DNA from: Diabrotica undecimpunctata
Taxonomy: Eukaryota > Arthropoda > Insecta > Coleoptera > Chrysomelidae
DNA: 64,000 nucleotides
Reading direction: 5' to 3'
Assembly (NCBI RefSeq): GCF_040954645.1
Contig: NC_092806.1
Coordinates: 114,744,458-114,808,457 of the forward strand
The translations under genes and the position numbers were made by a program. Below are positions 11,402-20,730 of the stretch, piece after piece. The notes under the pieces were generated by a model. It saw only the letters and a list, made by a program, of their open reading frames with translations, had not been told where the DNA came from and did not search any database. Every line of letters begins with the position of its first letter. Positions within the stretch are counted from its first letter, which is position 1.

Positions 11402-12139
11402 CAGCGTTCCACGTTAAGAAAATAACATTAGGCTCATGGAGATCAGTGTTGCCAAAACTCTCAGGCATGTGGTTTACTAGATTGTCGATATATTATTCGA
11501 ATTTTCATTTTCAATTAACATTTAACTGTAAAGAATAACAACTGAAGAACCACAAAGCCTTATTATCATTATGTAGTCTCAGAGAAAGACATAAAATCGC
11601 TGACCTACGCACACCGTATTATTTTAAGTTGTAATTAGTAATTAGATATATGCATTCCAAGCGGTCCGTTTATTTGCTTTTAAATCTTTAATAGCCGGCA
11701 AAGTGCATGATTTAACTAAGCAATATTTTCTACTGATTTCTATGATTCATTCTTCTTCTTCAGTGCCTTATCCGGTCCGGATGTTGGCGATCATCAAGGC
11801 TATCATGGTTTTATGATTCATTGTATATGATATTCTTACCGAAAAACAAATAAACTGTTGTTACTATAATTAAAATAAGATAAACTAAAATTATCTTTTG
11901 TAAATACTATTTATTTAATTAAAATCATTTTCCCTACTTTTCATCTCTTGTTTCGAATGGGCACTTTTGGTCAATTACGTTAAAAAACATTAATTTAATT
12001 CATGTCTGTGAAAACGAAAATACAAATTATACAACCCTGAATCGTGCTTGTGTTCATCGTGGCATCGCTGCGCTTCTATCGTCCATAAGAAATACATGGC
12101 CCTATCTCCGCAATGTTATTTTCTTAACGTGAAACGCTC
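11402..12139. mobile_element. Tc1/mariner-like MITE with imperfect TIRs
   Basis: Left end 11402-11430 and right end 12112-12139 are near-perfect inverted repeats (core CACGTTAAGAAAATAACATT). TA flanks both ends (11400-11401 and 12140-12141), as expected for Tc1/mariner transposition. It is 738 bp long, has no coding capacity, and sits inside the minus-strand LINE, whose reading resumes on the other side. Confidence 0.75.
11752..11811 (-). mobile_element. 60-bp LINE 3' end with 11-bp TSD
   Basis: TATGATTCATT at 11741-11751 is repeated at 11812-11822. Between them lie only about 60 bases: the complement of a LINE 3' terminus (TCTTCTTC tail, then the tract complementary to the GCCAACATCCGG ending). 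It is an extremely 5'-truncated insertion inside the mariner-like MITE. Confidence 0.8.
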
Positions 12140-12292
12140 TATATCACGTTACCATTGATTGTCAATAGGTGATGTATATTTTGTGGTCTTTTTGTAATTG
12201 ACATTTACTTCGTTTTTTAAGCGTTTATAGTAATTCCCATCTCAGCACTATTCATACTTTAGCTTTCGATAAGATGTTGTAGATCTTCGGTA

Positions 12293-12514
12293 CTCGGTGC
12301 TATGCCTATCCTCTCGTGCCTATCCTCTGTGGATGTTGACAATCACGTTGGTCCATACAACTTTGTTGACAGCTGCTCTAAATAGATGTATGGTAGGCAT
12401 TCCTGCCCACTGTCTGATCTTCTTCAACCACGATGTCCTTCTGTGCCCTTGAGATCTGTTCCCTTCTATCTTGCCTTGTAAAATTAATTGCCTTGTTGAG
12501 AAAAGAGAAAACAT
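12293..12514 (-). pseudogene. LINE 3' end fragment
   Basis: A minus-strand frame (12514-12320) reads RQLILQGKIEGNRSQGHRR, SWLKKIRQWAGMPTIHLFRA and VNKVVWTNVIVN, the last ~60 residues of the LINE family seen at 48101-49722. Truncated at its 5' side against the gypsy relic. Confidence 0.7.
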
Positions 12515-12529
12515 AATTAATCTATGTAG

Positions 12530-13452
12530 AGAATTTTCCTGTAAAAACAGGAAATCATTTGATATTTACTTCTAATGGTAGACACACCATAAAAACTACA
12601 GACCAAGTTCCTATATATTGTAGATCTTATAGATATCATTACTGTCATATAGAAGAAACTAGAAGACAAATTCAAGAATTTTTAGATAAAGGAATGATAA
12701 GGTCATCGTGTTCACCTTAGAGTTCACTCATTGAACAAAAAATTAGATGCAGCAGGCAATAAAAAATACCATCTCGTTATAGACTATAGAAAGCTAAATG
12801 AGAAAACAATTTCTGATGTAAATCCAATTTTAAATATTACAGAGATTTTGGACAAATTAGAAATAGCGCAATATTTTAGAATATTTAGAAGAATAAATGG
12901 ACATCCGATTTCAGCAGAACTATTCATCTATCGAAAAAGAGTTATTGGTTATAGTATGTGGTTCCAAATACTTTAGACCATACCTATTTGGAAGAAAATT
13001 TATAATTCTAACAGATCATAAACCGCTACAATGGTTGTTCTCACTAAAAGAACCTAATTCACAACTAGTGGGATGGAGGTTACAACACGAAGAATTACAA
13101 ACTTTAATATCAAAAAGGAACCCTTAACAAAGTAGCGGATTGTCTTTCACGAATAGACACCGATAATGAAATAAATATACTAAAATCTGAATCTCTGCAT
13201 CTTCATAACATATAAACGATATAATACAAAAAGAAATAAAGAACTTATCAATTCCAAATCAAGAAATTAACGATCAATTGTTTGATCCAAATGATTTTAT
13301 TTTTATTTTCCTGAGTTAAGCAATGAAGAAATTTCTGATACAATAGATGACAATAAAGAAAAAAAATAGGATAAACATAATATTACACATACAAATTAGA
13401 CTTCCAGATGTTAATCAAAGTGGAAATTAATATTTTGATAGAAACACAGTAC
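12530..13452 (+). pseudogene. gypsy (17.6-type) pol: reverse transcriptase and RNase H relic
   Basis: The relic begins with the pre-RT region (TIKTTDQVPIYCRSYRYHY, RQIQEFLDKGMIRSS). It continues with LVIDYRKLNEKTISDVNP at 12770-12820 and then ILDKLEIAQYF. At about 12880 the frame jumps directly to the RNase H end: SIEKELLVIVCGSKYFRPYL, TDHKPLQWLFSLKEPNSQ and KVADCLSRID. The RT palm with its YxDD box and most of RNase H are therefore deleted. The spacer before integrase follows and is cut at 13452 by a solo LTR. It resumes at 19315. Dead element; no LTRs of its own were found. Confidence 0.75.
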
Positions 13453-13558
13453 TGTCATCGAATGCCATAGTCTGTGGACTAGTACGCATTTCGATGCGCA
13501 TCGCCCCGCCTCGAATTTTCCCATTGGCTCTTGACCTGGAAATCGCTCGAACAGCGCA

Positions 13559-13566
13559 TATAAATA
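13559..13566 (+). promoter_or_regulatory. TATA box of the solo LTR
   Basis: TATAAATA. In the LTR before LINE insertion, an arthropod initiator (TCAGT, now intact only at 19021-19025) would have had its A 34 bases from the first T of this box. The LINE now separates them, but the box lies 33 bases before the first LINE nucleotide. Confidence 0.6.
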
Positions 13567-14130
13567 TTGGCGATTTTCAGGTCAGCAAGTCCTCTTTCGT
13601 CCGTTCGCCGTTGTGTGTACGTAGTGTACAGTGTTAGTGCTTTTTAGGTTTTTAGGTCTTCATAGCAAAGGGTCAGACGGCTGTCATAGACAAAGCCAAG
13701 CTCTGACCGCTGGAAGCCGGCCAAGAAGTACAAAGCCGCGAATACGAAGAGAAATCCTGGTGATACCAACCACGTGGTCGCCACGTAGCCATACTTGGAG
13801 TTTACAAGGTAAGTGCTGTGTTTTTTGCTAGTCTACCGGCGATTTGTACTCTCTGACGGAGATTCTGCTGGTCACGGTGTAGGCTTAGTGGGCGGTCCGT
13901 AAGAAGCCATCCACGCAGGCCGTTGCCGGGGCTTACAGCTTCCGTCGGAGTCTGTAAACAGTCGTGCTGGCACAAATCTGCACTATACCAATTTATTACA
14001 ATATCTACGGGGGACCTCTAGCGCTCAATATAGTTAAGTATAGTCCGGCTTACCAGCCATCCTGCACATTGCACAGCGTGCTTGAAAACAGGTGTCATCT
14101 GGGTAATTTACCTTGCATTCCACGTTGAAC

Positions 14131-15723
14131 ATGCCAAGGTCGACCCGCTCCAATAGGTCGAACAGAGTCGTTCCTGCTGAACCACCCGACCCAGGGCAAC
14201 ACTCCAGAGACATGCCCTCCATCGATTACGACTTCCCACCGCTACCCTCACAAAGGACACCCGCAACTCAGACCTCAATCACACCTACAAATACCACCAT
14301 TCCACCGATCACTTCTTTCCCACCCACAATGCACATCCCAGATACCAACCAATCCAATATCAACACTAACCTATCTGACACTTTCATGTCAGATATTATT
14401 TCCACCCTACCCGTAGAACAGATCGATCGGTTGATAGCGCAACTGCAGCTGACCCGATCATCTGCAATCCTTAATACACCCACTCCTCCTATCACCACTC
14501 TAGCCTCACAACCACAACAAAACCTCACCATACATACCAATACCACCCAAACTACATCCACCCATGCCGCTTCAGCGACAAACATCCAATCTTCACAACT
14601 TATTAATACAGTCAACACACAACCAACAAACACACAAAATCCACAACCAACACACGCTCCTATCATCCCACCTTCCACACAAAACACAACCGCTTCATAC
14701 GCTAACGCCACTACCACTCCTAGAACTACCGTCCCTGCCTCTCAGGCCACTACTTCCACCCAACCCAAATCCTTCAACTATACTATCACCAACATTCCCA
14801 TAGAGAAATCGACCCAAAGAGATTTCTTCCGCATCATAAACACCCGTGAAATCCTTCTAAACCAAATCTCGACCGTCAAGGTCCTTCCTACCCAAATTGC
14901 ACACTTAACCACCTTCCATCCGGTAAATCATGTCGAGTTACAACGCAAGCTCCGTGATGCGCTGGGTGATCCAAAAGTTCTCGTTTCACCCAAACACATG
15001 CCAGCTCCCAGAAATCCCACCCGCTCTTCCAAACCTACATACATGGTCGTCGTCAAAGGAGTCGAACGTGTCTACTCTGACGCCGACCTCACACGTGCCT
15101 TCACCGACATGGATATCCCCGTAGTTCGTCTATGGAGGATCATATCTAAGTCAAACCTACCCACGACGTTCGTAAAGCTGGTCACGTCGAGTGAACTTAA
15201 GTACACAGAGATGTTGACCAGAGGCATCTTTATGGACGGCCTCCGTTTACACGTTGAGTTACCACTTAACGCTAACCCAGTTTCTCCCATCCCAAAATAC
15301 TGCGGCAGGTGCAGCCAGAACGGGCATACCATTCAGGAGTGCCCGCAAAAGCAGTACCGCTGTCCTACCTGTGGCCAAGACCATAAATCCACGGCCTGTC
15401 CCACACCTCAATCACCAAAATGTCCCAACTGTGGCGGTGACCATGCGGCCTACTCTGCCAAATGCCCCCACAGAAGGGAAACTCCCAAGACCCCGCAAGA
15501 GACTCAACCTATCACCACCGAAAAGCGAGAACCTCCATATGAACTAACTTCAGACATGAAGACGGTCATGGAGTTTACATCGCTTATCCTTATCAACCTC
15601 CTTCCTGACCGCCGCCAACTTATCCTAGATATCACAAATCATTTCACCACTTTGATGTTCGGGCACAAGAGCACTCTTGTCGCCCATAGCAACAAAGCAT
15701 CCATCACCTTCCTGCCCCTCTAA
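14131..15723 (+). CDS. LINE ORF1 protein with three zinc knuckles
   Basis: The protein is 530 residues from the ATG at 14131. A frame extension to a TTG at 14113 is unlikely to be used. Residues 1-220 are Thr/Pro/Asn/Gln-rich and probably disordered. A globular region follows (about 225-385; YMVVVKGVERVYSDADLTRA) of the kind found before zinc knuckles in Jockey/R1 ORF1. At about 390-450 are three Cys-His knuckles: CGRCSQNGHTIQEC, CPTCGQDHKSTAC and CPNCGGDHAAYSAKC. A hydrophobic C-terminal tail completes it. The protein should coat LINE RNA and carry it back to chromatin. Its TAA overlaps the ORF2 ATG. No inactivating change was seen. Confidence 0.9.
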   Translation: MPRSTRSNRSNRVVPAEPPDPGQHSRDMPSIDYDFPPLPSQRTPATQTSITPTNTTIPPITSFPPTMHIPDTNQSNINTNLSDTFMSDIISTLPVEQIDRLIAQLQLTRSSAILNTPTPPITTLASQPQQNLTIHTNTTQTTSTHAASATNIQSSQLINTVNTQPTNTQNPQPTHAPIIPPSTQNTTASYANATTTPRTTVPASQATTSTQPKSFNYTITNIPIEKSTQRDFFRIINTREILLNQISTVKVLPTQIAHLTTFHPVNHVELQRKLRDALGDPKVLVSPKHMPAPRNPTRSSKPTYMVVVKGVERVYSDADLTRAFTDMDIPVVRLWRIISKSNLPTTFVKLVTSSELKYTEMLTRGIFMDGLRLHVELPLNANPVSPIPKYCGRCSQNGHTIQECPQKQYRCPTCGQDHKSTACPTPQSPKCPNCGGDHAAYSAKCPHRRETPKTPQETQPITTEKREPPYELTSDMKTVMEFTSLILINLLPDRRQLILDITNHFTTLMFGHKSTLVAHSNKASITFLPL

Positions 15724-18557
15724 TGGACAGTACGATTGGTGCTGTGAACTGCCAGGGTGTTGCGAGAAAACGCCCCTTCATCAAACATATCCTCCAACAT
15801 CACAATATTCAGATCCTTGCCCTCTCCGACACCCGTGCCAAACACGATCCCATCTTCCCAGGATACTGCACACTACACCGTCCAAAAAGCCAAACGTCTC
15901 ACGGCGTTGGCGTCCTGATTAAATATGGCATCCCTTTTTCCCTACATACCATTCCTCCTCACATCCTTCTCAATGATGAAGACTTCCTGGCAGTTGACAT
16001 CCACCTCGACAATAACGAGACCGTTACCATTGTCTCTTATTACAAACATCCTCAACAACCGCTATCCGAGACATTGTTTGACTACGTCTCCAGCCTGAAC
16101 AAGGCTATCATCCTAGGAGACTTTAACGCCAGACACACCAGATATGGCGACACGGCCGTGAACCGTGCAGGCAATGTTCTCTCGGATTTGCTCCTTAACC
16201 TCCCTCTACACCGCATTCGCAACCGTGAACCGACTTATGTGGGTGCGCAGGGCCTGTCAGTCATCGATCATATCGTATGCACGTACGACTTAATTGACCG
16301 ACTAGCTGACGAGTGTTTCCTGGGCGATACCATAACGTCGGATCACCTTCCTCTGCTGGTTAAGGAACAGATACTAAATCCTCCTCCTCCTAGCCCTCCT
16401 AAAGTAATAAGAGACTACAAACGCGCCAACTGGGAACTCTTCCAAACATACCTGTCAAATAACACTCCAGAGTTAGGCAATCTTTTTATGTACCCCGATG
16501 ATATCGACCGAGGTATCACGGAAATTACTAACCTGATAAATCAAGCAATTGATTTGTCGGTCCCTAATAGGGTAATCAACCCTAACAAACCACCTCTACC
16601 TCAGTTCATTATCGATAAAATCAAACAAAAAAGACGTCTCCTCCGTCAATTCCAACGCACACGCAATCCCCTCGTCAAAACAGAGTATAACCGTCTGTCT
16701 GCGGCGATCAAACTGCAGGTCAACAATCTGCAGGCCAGACAATGGGCTGCAGCGACCTCCAGTCTTGATTACCGCGACAGCGGCAAATTCTGGCAAAAAT
16801 TCAAAGGCCTAACTAAAAAAAAAACCAACAATCCTTCTCACCGTGTGGTGAACAATATAACTATTAATTCAAACGAACAGAAAGCAGAAGCTTTCAAAAC
16901 CCACCTCCAGAACACCTTAGTATCTCCCGACGATCCGAGATTCGATCATGCCTTCTGTGATCGCGCAGTGAGAGACATAACACGACTGCTCAGAACCCCT
17001 TTCGACCCTCAGGCACCCCATGAACATCCAATCATGGCGCCTGTGGATCACCAAACATTCATACAATTCTGCCAAATCGGCAAATCAAACGCACCGGGAC
17101 CTGACAAGATTGCCAGGAACTGTGTGCGTCACCTCCCGCTGAGCGTCACTCTATACCTAACGAACATAGTTAATGCCACTCTTAAACTCTGCTACTTCCC
17201 AAAACCTTGGAAAGTAGCACACACAATTATGCTCTTGAAAAAGGGCAAGCCGCGTACCAACCCACACTCTTACAGGCCGATATCTCTCCTGAACTCATTA
17301 GCGAAAGTCTTCGAGAGGATCCTCAAAGAAAGACTCGTAGACTTCGCCACAGAACACAACATCATCCCACCATACCAATTCGGCTTTAGAGAAGGGTACT
17401 CTACAAAAACGGCATTGACTGAAATCGTCACACACCTCACACAAAGTCTGAACGACGGCAAAATGTCACTAGGCATCTTCCTCGATGTTCAAAAAGCCTT
17501 CGACCAAGTCTGGCATGTGGGACTTGTCAAGAAACTTGTGAGCATCGGGCTACCTACTCCATTCGTCAGACTCATCCATTCATACGTCTCTCAACGTCAG
17601 ATTACAGTCAAGGAGCGTGATCGATACTCTACATCCTTCACTCCCACTGCGGGAGTCCCTCAGGGTTCCGTGTTGGCACCAATACTTTACACAATATACA
17701 ACAGCGACTTTCCCAATCCCAGACAAACACATACCACTACCTTACTATACGCAGACGATACGGCACTTCTCACTACCACACCACACATCGACTCCATACT
17801 TAGGTTCGCTCGAGATCATCTGCGCCTTGTCGAGCAATGGTGCCAGAGATGGAGAGTGACACCTAACCCTAACAAAACACAGATGATCCTTTTCAGACAC
17901 CCATACCGCAGCCAATACATCACACCAATCATAACCGAAAGGCACAATCTGAGTCTATGGGGAGAACGACTCCGACTCCGTAACCAGGTCGACTACCTCG
18001 GCGTAGTGTTTACTCAAACACTTAACTGGAGGAACGACACTGAAAAAACCTGTGGTAAGGTTAGGAGTCGGCTCGGACTTCTCAACGCTCTTACTGGCAA
18101 ATTCGGCCGCACTCAACCACGAACACTTATCCATACTTACAAAACATTCATCAGACCGGTTATCGAGTACAGATCTTGCATCTGTGCTGTGATGCCAAAG
18201 CACCTCAACAATAGAATAATCACACTGGAAAGGAGAATCTTACGCAAACTCAACAGAAAACGACACGACTATCCCTCCGCACTCATTCATCGCCTGTCGA
18301 ACATCCAGCCCATTAATGAGAGGCTTACCTCTCTGAGCAGGAGTTACACAATTCGCACCATCCGGGGCCAAAACCTCAGAGCCCAAAGCACTCTTAAAAC
18401 TACCTGCTCGTCCCTCGGCAATGTATTCAGACCACGACCCAAACCCAAACTCCCATTCCTACCCACTATTCTGCTGGAACTCGCCAGCAACGAGCTCCCG
18501 GATGAATACATTGACATACAGGAGGCAACTCCCCTCTATTACCGCCGTATATTATAA
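15723..18557 (+). CDS. LINE ORF2: endonuclease and reverse transcriptase
   Basis: 944 residues, uninterrupted. The N-terminal endonuclease (about 1-220) shows AVNCQGVARKRPFIKHIL, GDFNARHTRYGD (about 132) and SDHLPL (about 207). The RT contains SNAPGPDKIARN (about 455), YRPISLLNSLAKVFERIL, FLDVQKAFDQVW with the first catalytic Asp (about 586) and GVPQGSVLAPILY. LLYADDTALL with the catalytic DD is near 676. A C-terminal thumb-like region follows; no RNase H is visible. The enzyme nicks the target and primes reverse transcription there. The ATG sits in TAATG shared with the ORF1 stop, so translation probably depends on reinitiation. Sequence motifs place it in the Jockey group; exact clade needs a tree. 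Confidence 0.92.
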   Translation: MDSTIGAVNCQGVARKRPFIKHILQHHNIQILALSDTRAKHDPIFPGYCTLHRPKSQTSHGVGVLIKYGIPFSLHTIPPHILLNDEDFLAVDIHLDNNETVTIVSYYKHPQQPLSETLFDYVSSLNKAIILGDFNARHTRYGDTAVNRAGNVLSDLLLNLPLHRIRNREPTYVGAQGLSVIDHIVCTYDLIDRLADECFLGDTITSDHLPLLVKEQILNPPPPSPPKVIRDYKRANWELFQTYLSNNTPELGNLFMYPDDIDRGITEITNLINQAIDLSVPNRVINPNKPPLPQFIIDKIKQKRRLLRQFQRTRNPLVKTEYNRLSAAIKLQVNNLQARQWAAATSSLDYRDSGKFWQKFKGLTKKKTNNPSHRVVNNITINSNEQKAEAFKTHLQNTLVSPDDPRFDHAFCDRAVRDITRLLRTPFDPQAPHEHPIMAPVDHQTFIQFCQIGKSNAPGPDKIARNCVRHLPLSVTLYLTNIVNATLKLCYFPKPWKVAHTIMLLKKGKPRTNPHSYRPISLLNSLAKVFERILKERLVDFATEHNIIPPYQFGFREGYSTKTALTEIVTHLTQSLNDGKMSLGIFLDVQKAFDQVWHVGLVKKLVSIGLPTPFVRLIHSYVSQRQITVKERDRYSTSFTPTAGVPQGSVLAPILYTIYNSDFPNPRQTHTTTLLYADDTALLTTTPHIDSILRFARDHLRLVEQWCQRWRVTPNPNKTQMILFRHPYRSQYITPIITERHNLSLWGERLRLRNQVDYLGVVFTQTLNWRNDTEKTCGKVRSRLGLLNALTGKFGRTQPRTLIHTYKTFIRPVIEYRSCICAVMPKHLNNRIITLERRILRKLNRKRHDYPSALIHRLSNIQPINERLTSLSRSYTIRTIRGQNLRAQSTLKTTCSSLGNVFRPRPKPKLPFLPTILLELASNELPDEYIDIQEATPLYYRRIL

Positions 18558-19008
18558 TACCGAAAGTTCATTCCGAACTGACACCGACGGGGGGGGGGGG
18601 TCGGTTTTCTGTGGTTTTCCGATCCCATTGCACAACGATACCCCGTCGTTTGCGAGGTCACCAGTCCACAGCTGCCCTCACGCGCCGCGATATTCACTCA
18701 AAAATTAAAATGATTTTTTAAATTAATAAACATATAAATTTCACATATTTACTAATTCTGTTTTTAGATCAAAAAATATTCTGAAAGGAACCGTTCACTT
18801 CTAACCCTTTCACCCCCGGTTGTCCAGGACTAGCAAAGCAGCACAACCACCAACAACACCGCAACACCAGTGGACACCTCAAAATCCCAGTGCCACACCC
18901 ACCAATAAGAAAACACGTCCTGAAGAGGCACAAGCCTAAAGCAGGACATCGGACACACCCAACACAGAAGATAAACACTCACACACAAAACCAACGCTAC
19001 AATGAATC
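18558..19008 (+). other. LINE 3' UTR
   Basis: Contains a run of about 12 G starting near 18590, an AT-rich stretch (18705-18780), then a C/A-rich end. No poly(A) signal or tail is seen; the terminus ACAATGAATC abuts the right copy of the target duplication. Confidence 0.7.
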
Positions 19009-19314
19009 CAGGTCAGCAAGTCAGTCCCTCACGGGCTCTCGGGGCTCTGCTTCCTGCATTTATTTACCATACTCTGTGGCTGAGAATTGTTTCAACTTAA
19101 TTTGGTGTTTTATTTCGACGAAGAAATTGTCATGTAAGAAATATCTTGCCTTTTTCAAGGCAAGACACCGAAGATAAATATTTTCCAAGTCCATAACCCG
19201 AAAATGGACTTAAGGGACTTAGGGGAGCTCTCGACAGTATATTCGAAGCCCTCTACAGAGCACCCGGAGACAACAGAAGGTGGTTAGACCCTTATTTGTT
19301 CCCCCGGGGTGACA

Positions 19315-19905
19315 GTACATACTTCAGCTGAAAATCTAATTCTTATCATACCAACCACAGATCGAGCATTGAACTTATACAAAAACCAAATCTTACTAAC
19401 TTATGGCGAAATTAACGAAATAAATACTAAAACACAAAAGATATTCGACAATACAAGATTATTTGTTATCTTACCTCAAAGAGATCTGCAAAGAGGAATC
19501 ATAAATTTTGTTAAAGATCGTATAGACCCAAGAAAATTATATGCCTTATATTTTAGACCACCACTACCATCTAAAACATTTGTAGTTTCACTGCAAAATT
19601 ACTTTAAAAATGCTCCTTTCAAATTTGTGCATTGTACAAAAATATTGGACGATATTGAAACTATCGTCGAACAAGGAGAAAAACTTAATTATAAACCCGA
19701 TGTCAATGAGTTCACGATACTACTGACCATCATGTGTCACAAGATAGAACAGTATGTTAACAATTGTCAAGTCGGTTTAAAAGTATGACAGAGACCCACC
19801 AATAATTAAATTTAACCTACCCAACTACCTACACCCACGGCTTCCAAGCCATTTGACATTTGACCATATTCATACGGATGTATTGAATGTATTTAGAATA
19901 TTCAT
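19315..19905 (+). pseudogene. gypsy pol spacer and integrase N-terminal part
   Basis: The 17.6-type pol resumes after the solo LTR. Joined to the stretch ending at 13452, with one GTAC copy removed, the frame reads on without a break (into TSAENLILIIPTTDRALNLY). The region matches the spacer and start of integrase in 17.6-like elements: RIDPRKLYALYFRPPLPSKT, FKFVHCTKILDDIE and EQYVNNCQ, but the HHCC zinc-binding region is largely missing. A TGA at 19786, a 7-bp duplication (ATTTGAC twice near 19855) and other changes break it. The pogo element interrupts it at 19907. Confidence 0.7.
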
Positions 19906-20400
19906 TACCGTAGAACGGGGTGACTTTGTTAATTTTTTTTATATTTTCTTACGTAACTTTTGAATGGATGATCCCAAAAATGTGGAAAAATGTCCATTGG
20001 GATGCATCTTATGTTTATGTAATTTATACTGTTAGTATATATATATCTTTAAATTGAGGATTTTCTCAAAAAAAATAAGTAATGGTATATCAAAATCACC
20101 CATTGATGTGGGGTCACTTTGATACCCTATTTTAAAATAGCTTGGACGATGCATAAAAGCTGTAATGGTGTCAATGTCAACCCATTTTTAAATCGATCAA
20201 GCCAATTTTTAGATATTTCAATTTTAATTTTTGGGGTGACTTTGACAGCTGCTATAGGCACAATAATTAGTATATAATAAATAATTTTACAGGTAGCTAA
20301 TACTTTATTCAGGTAAAAAACATTTTAGCAAATTAGTAAAACAGTATAAAATAATAAAAAAAGCCAAAATAATGTATTTTGAACGGAAACAAAATCAAAG

Positions 20401-20730
20401 TTATTTTTCTTTAACATCAACTCTGCCAGGAAATGTACATGTAGTTGCTGTTTCATTTGTTTCAACCGATGGGGTCTTCAGAATTGCTAAGATATCATCG
20501 AAAGGAGCGTTAAAAACGTCGGTCTCCACAACTTTAAAATGTTTATGGGTCTCATCCAGTGATTTAAGTCCAATGAGTTCGTATTCGTCAAAAGGTAATT
20601 TCTCTTGTATCCTTCCGGCATATACGTAATTTTTACATTTTTGTTTACCTGACATAATTTTTACAAGCACGTAAGTTCCAACATTCAATTCAGCAAGGGA
20701 GGGTTTTGTATTCATCTCATCTTCATATGA
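20401..20730 (-). CDS. C-terminal domain ORF of the pogo element
   Basis: 104 residues from an ATG at 20715, in the same frame as the transposase, from which it is separated by one TAA and five codons. It contains LNVGTYVLVKIMSGKQKCKN, then YVYAGRIQEKLPFDEYELIG and FKVVETDVFNAPFDDILAIL. A hydrophobic-aromatic stretch like this resembles the small beta-barrel (Tudor/chromo-like) tails of some insect transposon proteins. It is probably the true C-terminus cut off by a nonsense mutation, less likely a separately translated second protein or a readthrough product. Confidence 0.6.
   Translation of the reverse strand, partial: SYEDEMNTKPSLAELNVGTYVLVKIMSGKQKCKNYVYAGRIQEKLPFDEYELIGLKSLDETHKHFKVVETDVFNAPFDDILAILKTPSVETNETATTCTFPGRVDVKEK

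Larger units (their letters stand above)
10790..12240 (-). pseudogene. LINE ORF2 C-terminus, split by a MITE
   Basis: The minus-strand frame 11400-10798 encodes EQVEKYQYLRTLVNEIND, RLRTIRCYIFSISLYGVETW, RKLEYLGHVMRGPKYEILR and a final MIANLRRETAAL. This is the RT-distal C-terminal domain of the same family as the LINE at 48101-49722. Its 3' end carries the AAGAAGAAG-type tail near 10790. The protein text continues on the far side of the mariner-like MITE (from 12142) with one stop. No RT active site is present. Confidence 0.7.
13592..19008 (+). mobile_element. apparently full-length Jockey-type LINE
   Basis: A 5.4-kb non-LTR retrotransposon with a 14-bp target duplication, CAGGTCAGCAAGTC, at 13578-13591 and 19009-19022. 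It has a ~540-base 5' UTR starting CTCTTTCGTCCGTTCG, two uninterrupted overlapping ORFs, and a ~450-base 3' UTR with a run of about 12 G near 18590. The 3' end lacks a poly(A) and finishes ACAATGAATC. Base composition is clearly richer in C than the surroundings, which fits a recent arrival. It sits inside the solo LTR. Open ORFs and a perfect duplication suggest it is young and possibly still able to move. Confidence 0.85.
13453..19314 (+). mobile_element. solo LTR split by a LINE
   Basis: The LTR halves are 13453-13591 and 19023-19314, about 431 bp in total once the LINE and one duplicated target are removed. It starts TGTCATCG and ends GGGGTGACA (TG...CA, with TGTCA/TGACA short inverted ends). 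GTAC flanks it on both sides (13449-13452 and 19315-19318), a 4-bp target duplication. Such ends and duplication size fit 412/mdg1-like gypsy elements. No internal region remains, so it is the product of LTR-LTR recombination. Orientation is taken from the TATA box. Confidence 0.75.

Noticed and set aside
14268..14717. Minus-strand 149-codon frame in the LINE
   Set aside because: Antisense shadow of the low-complexity ORF1 N-terminus; the plus-strand protein is clear.
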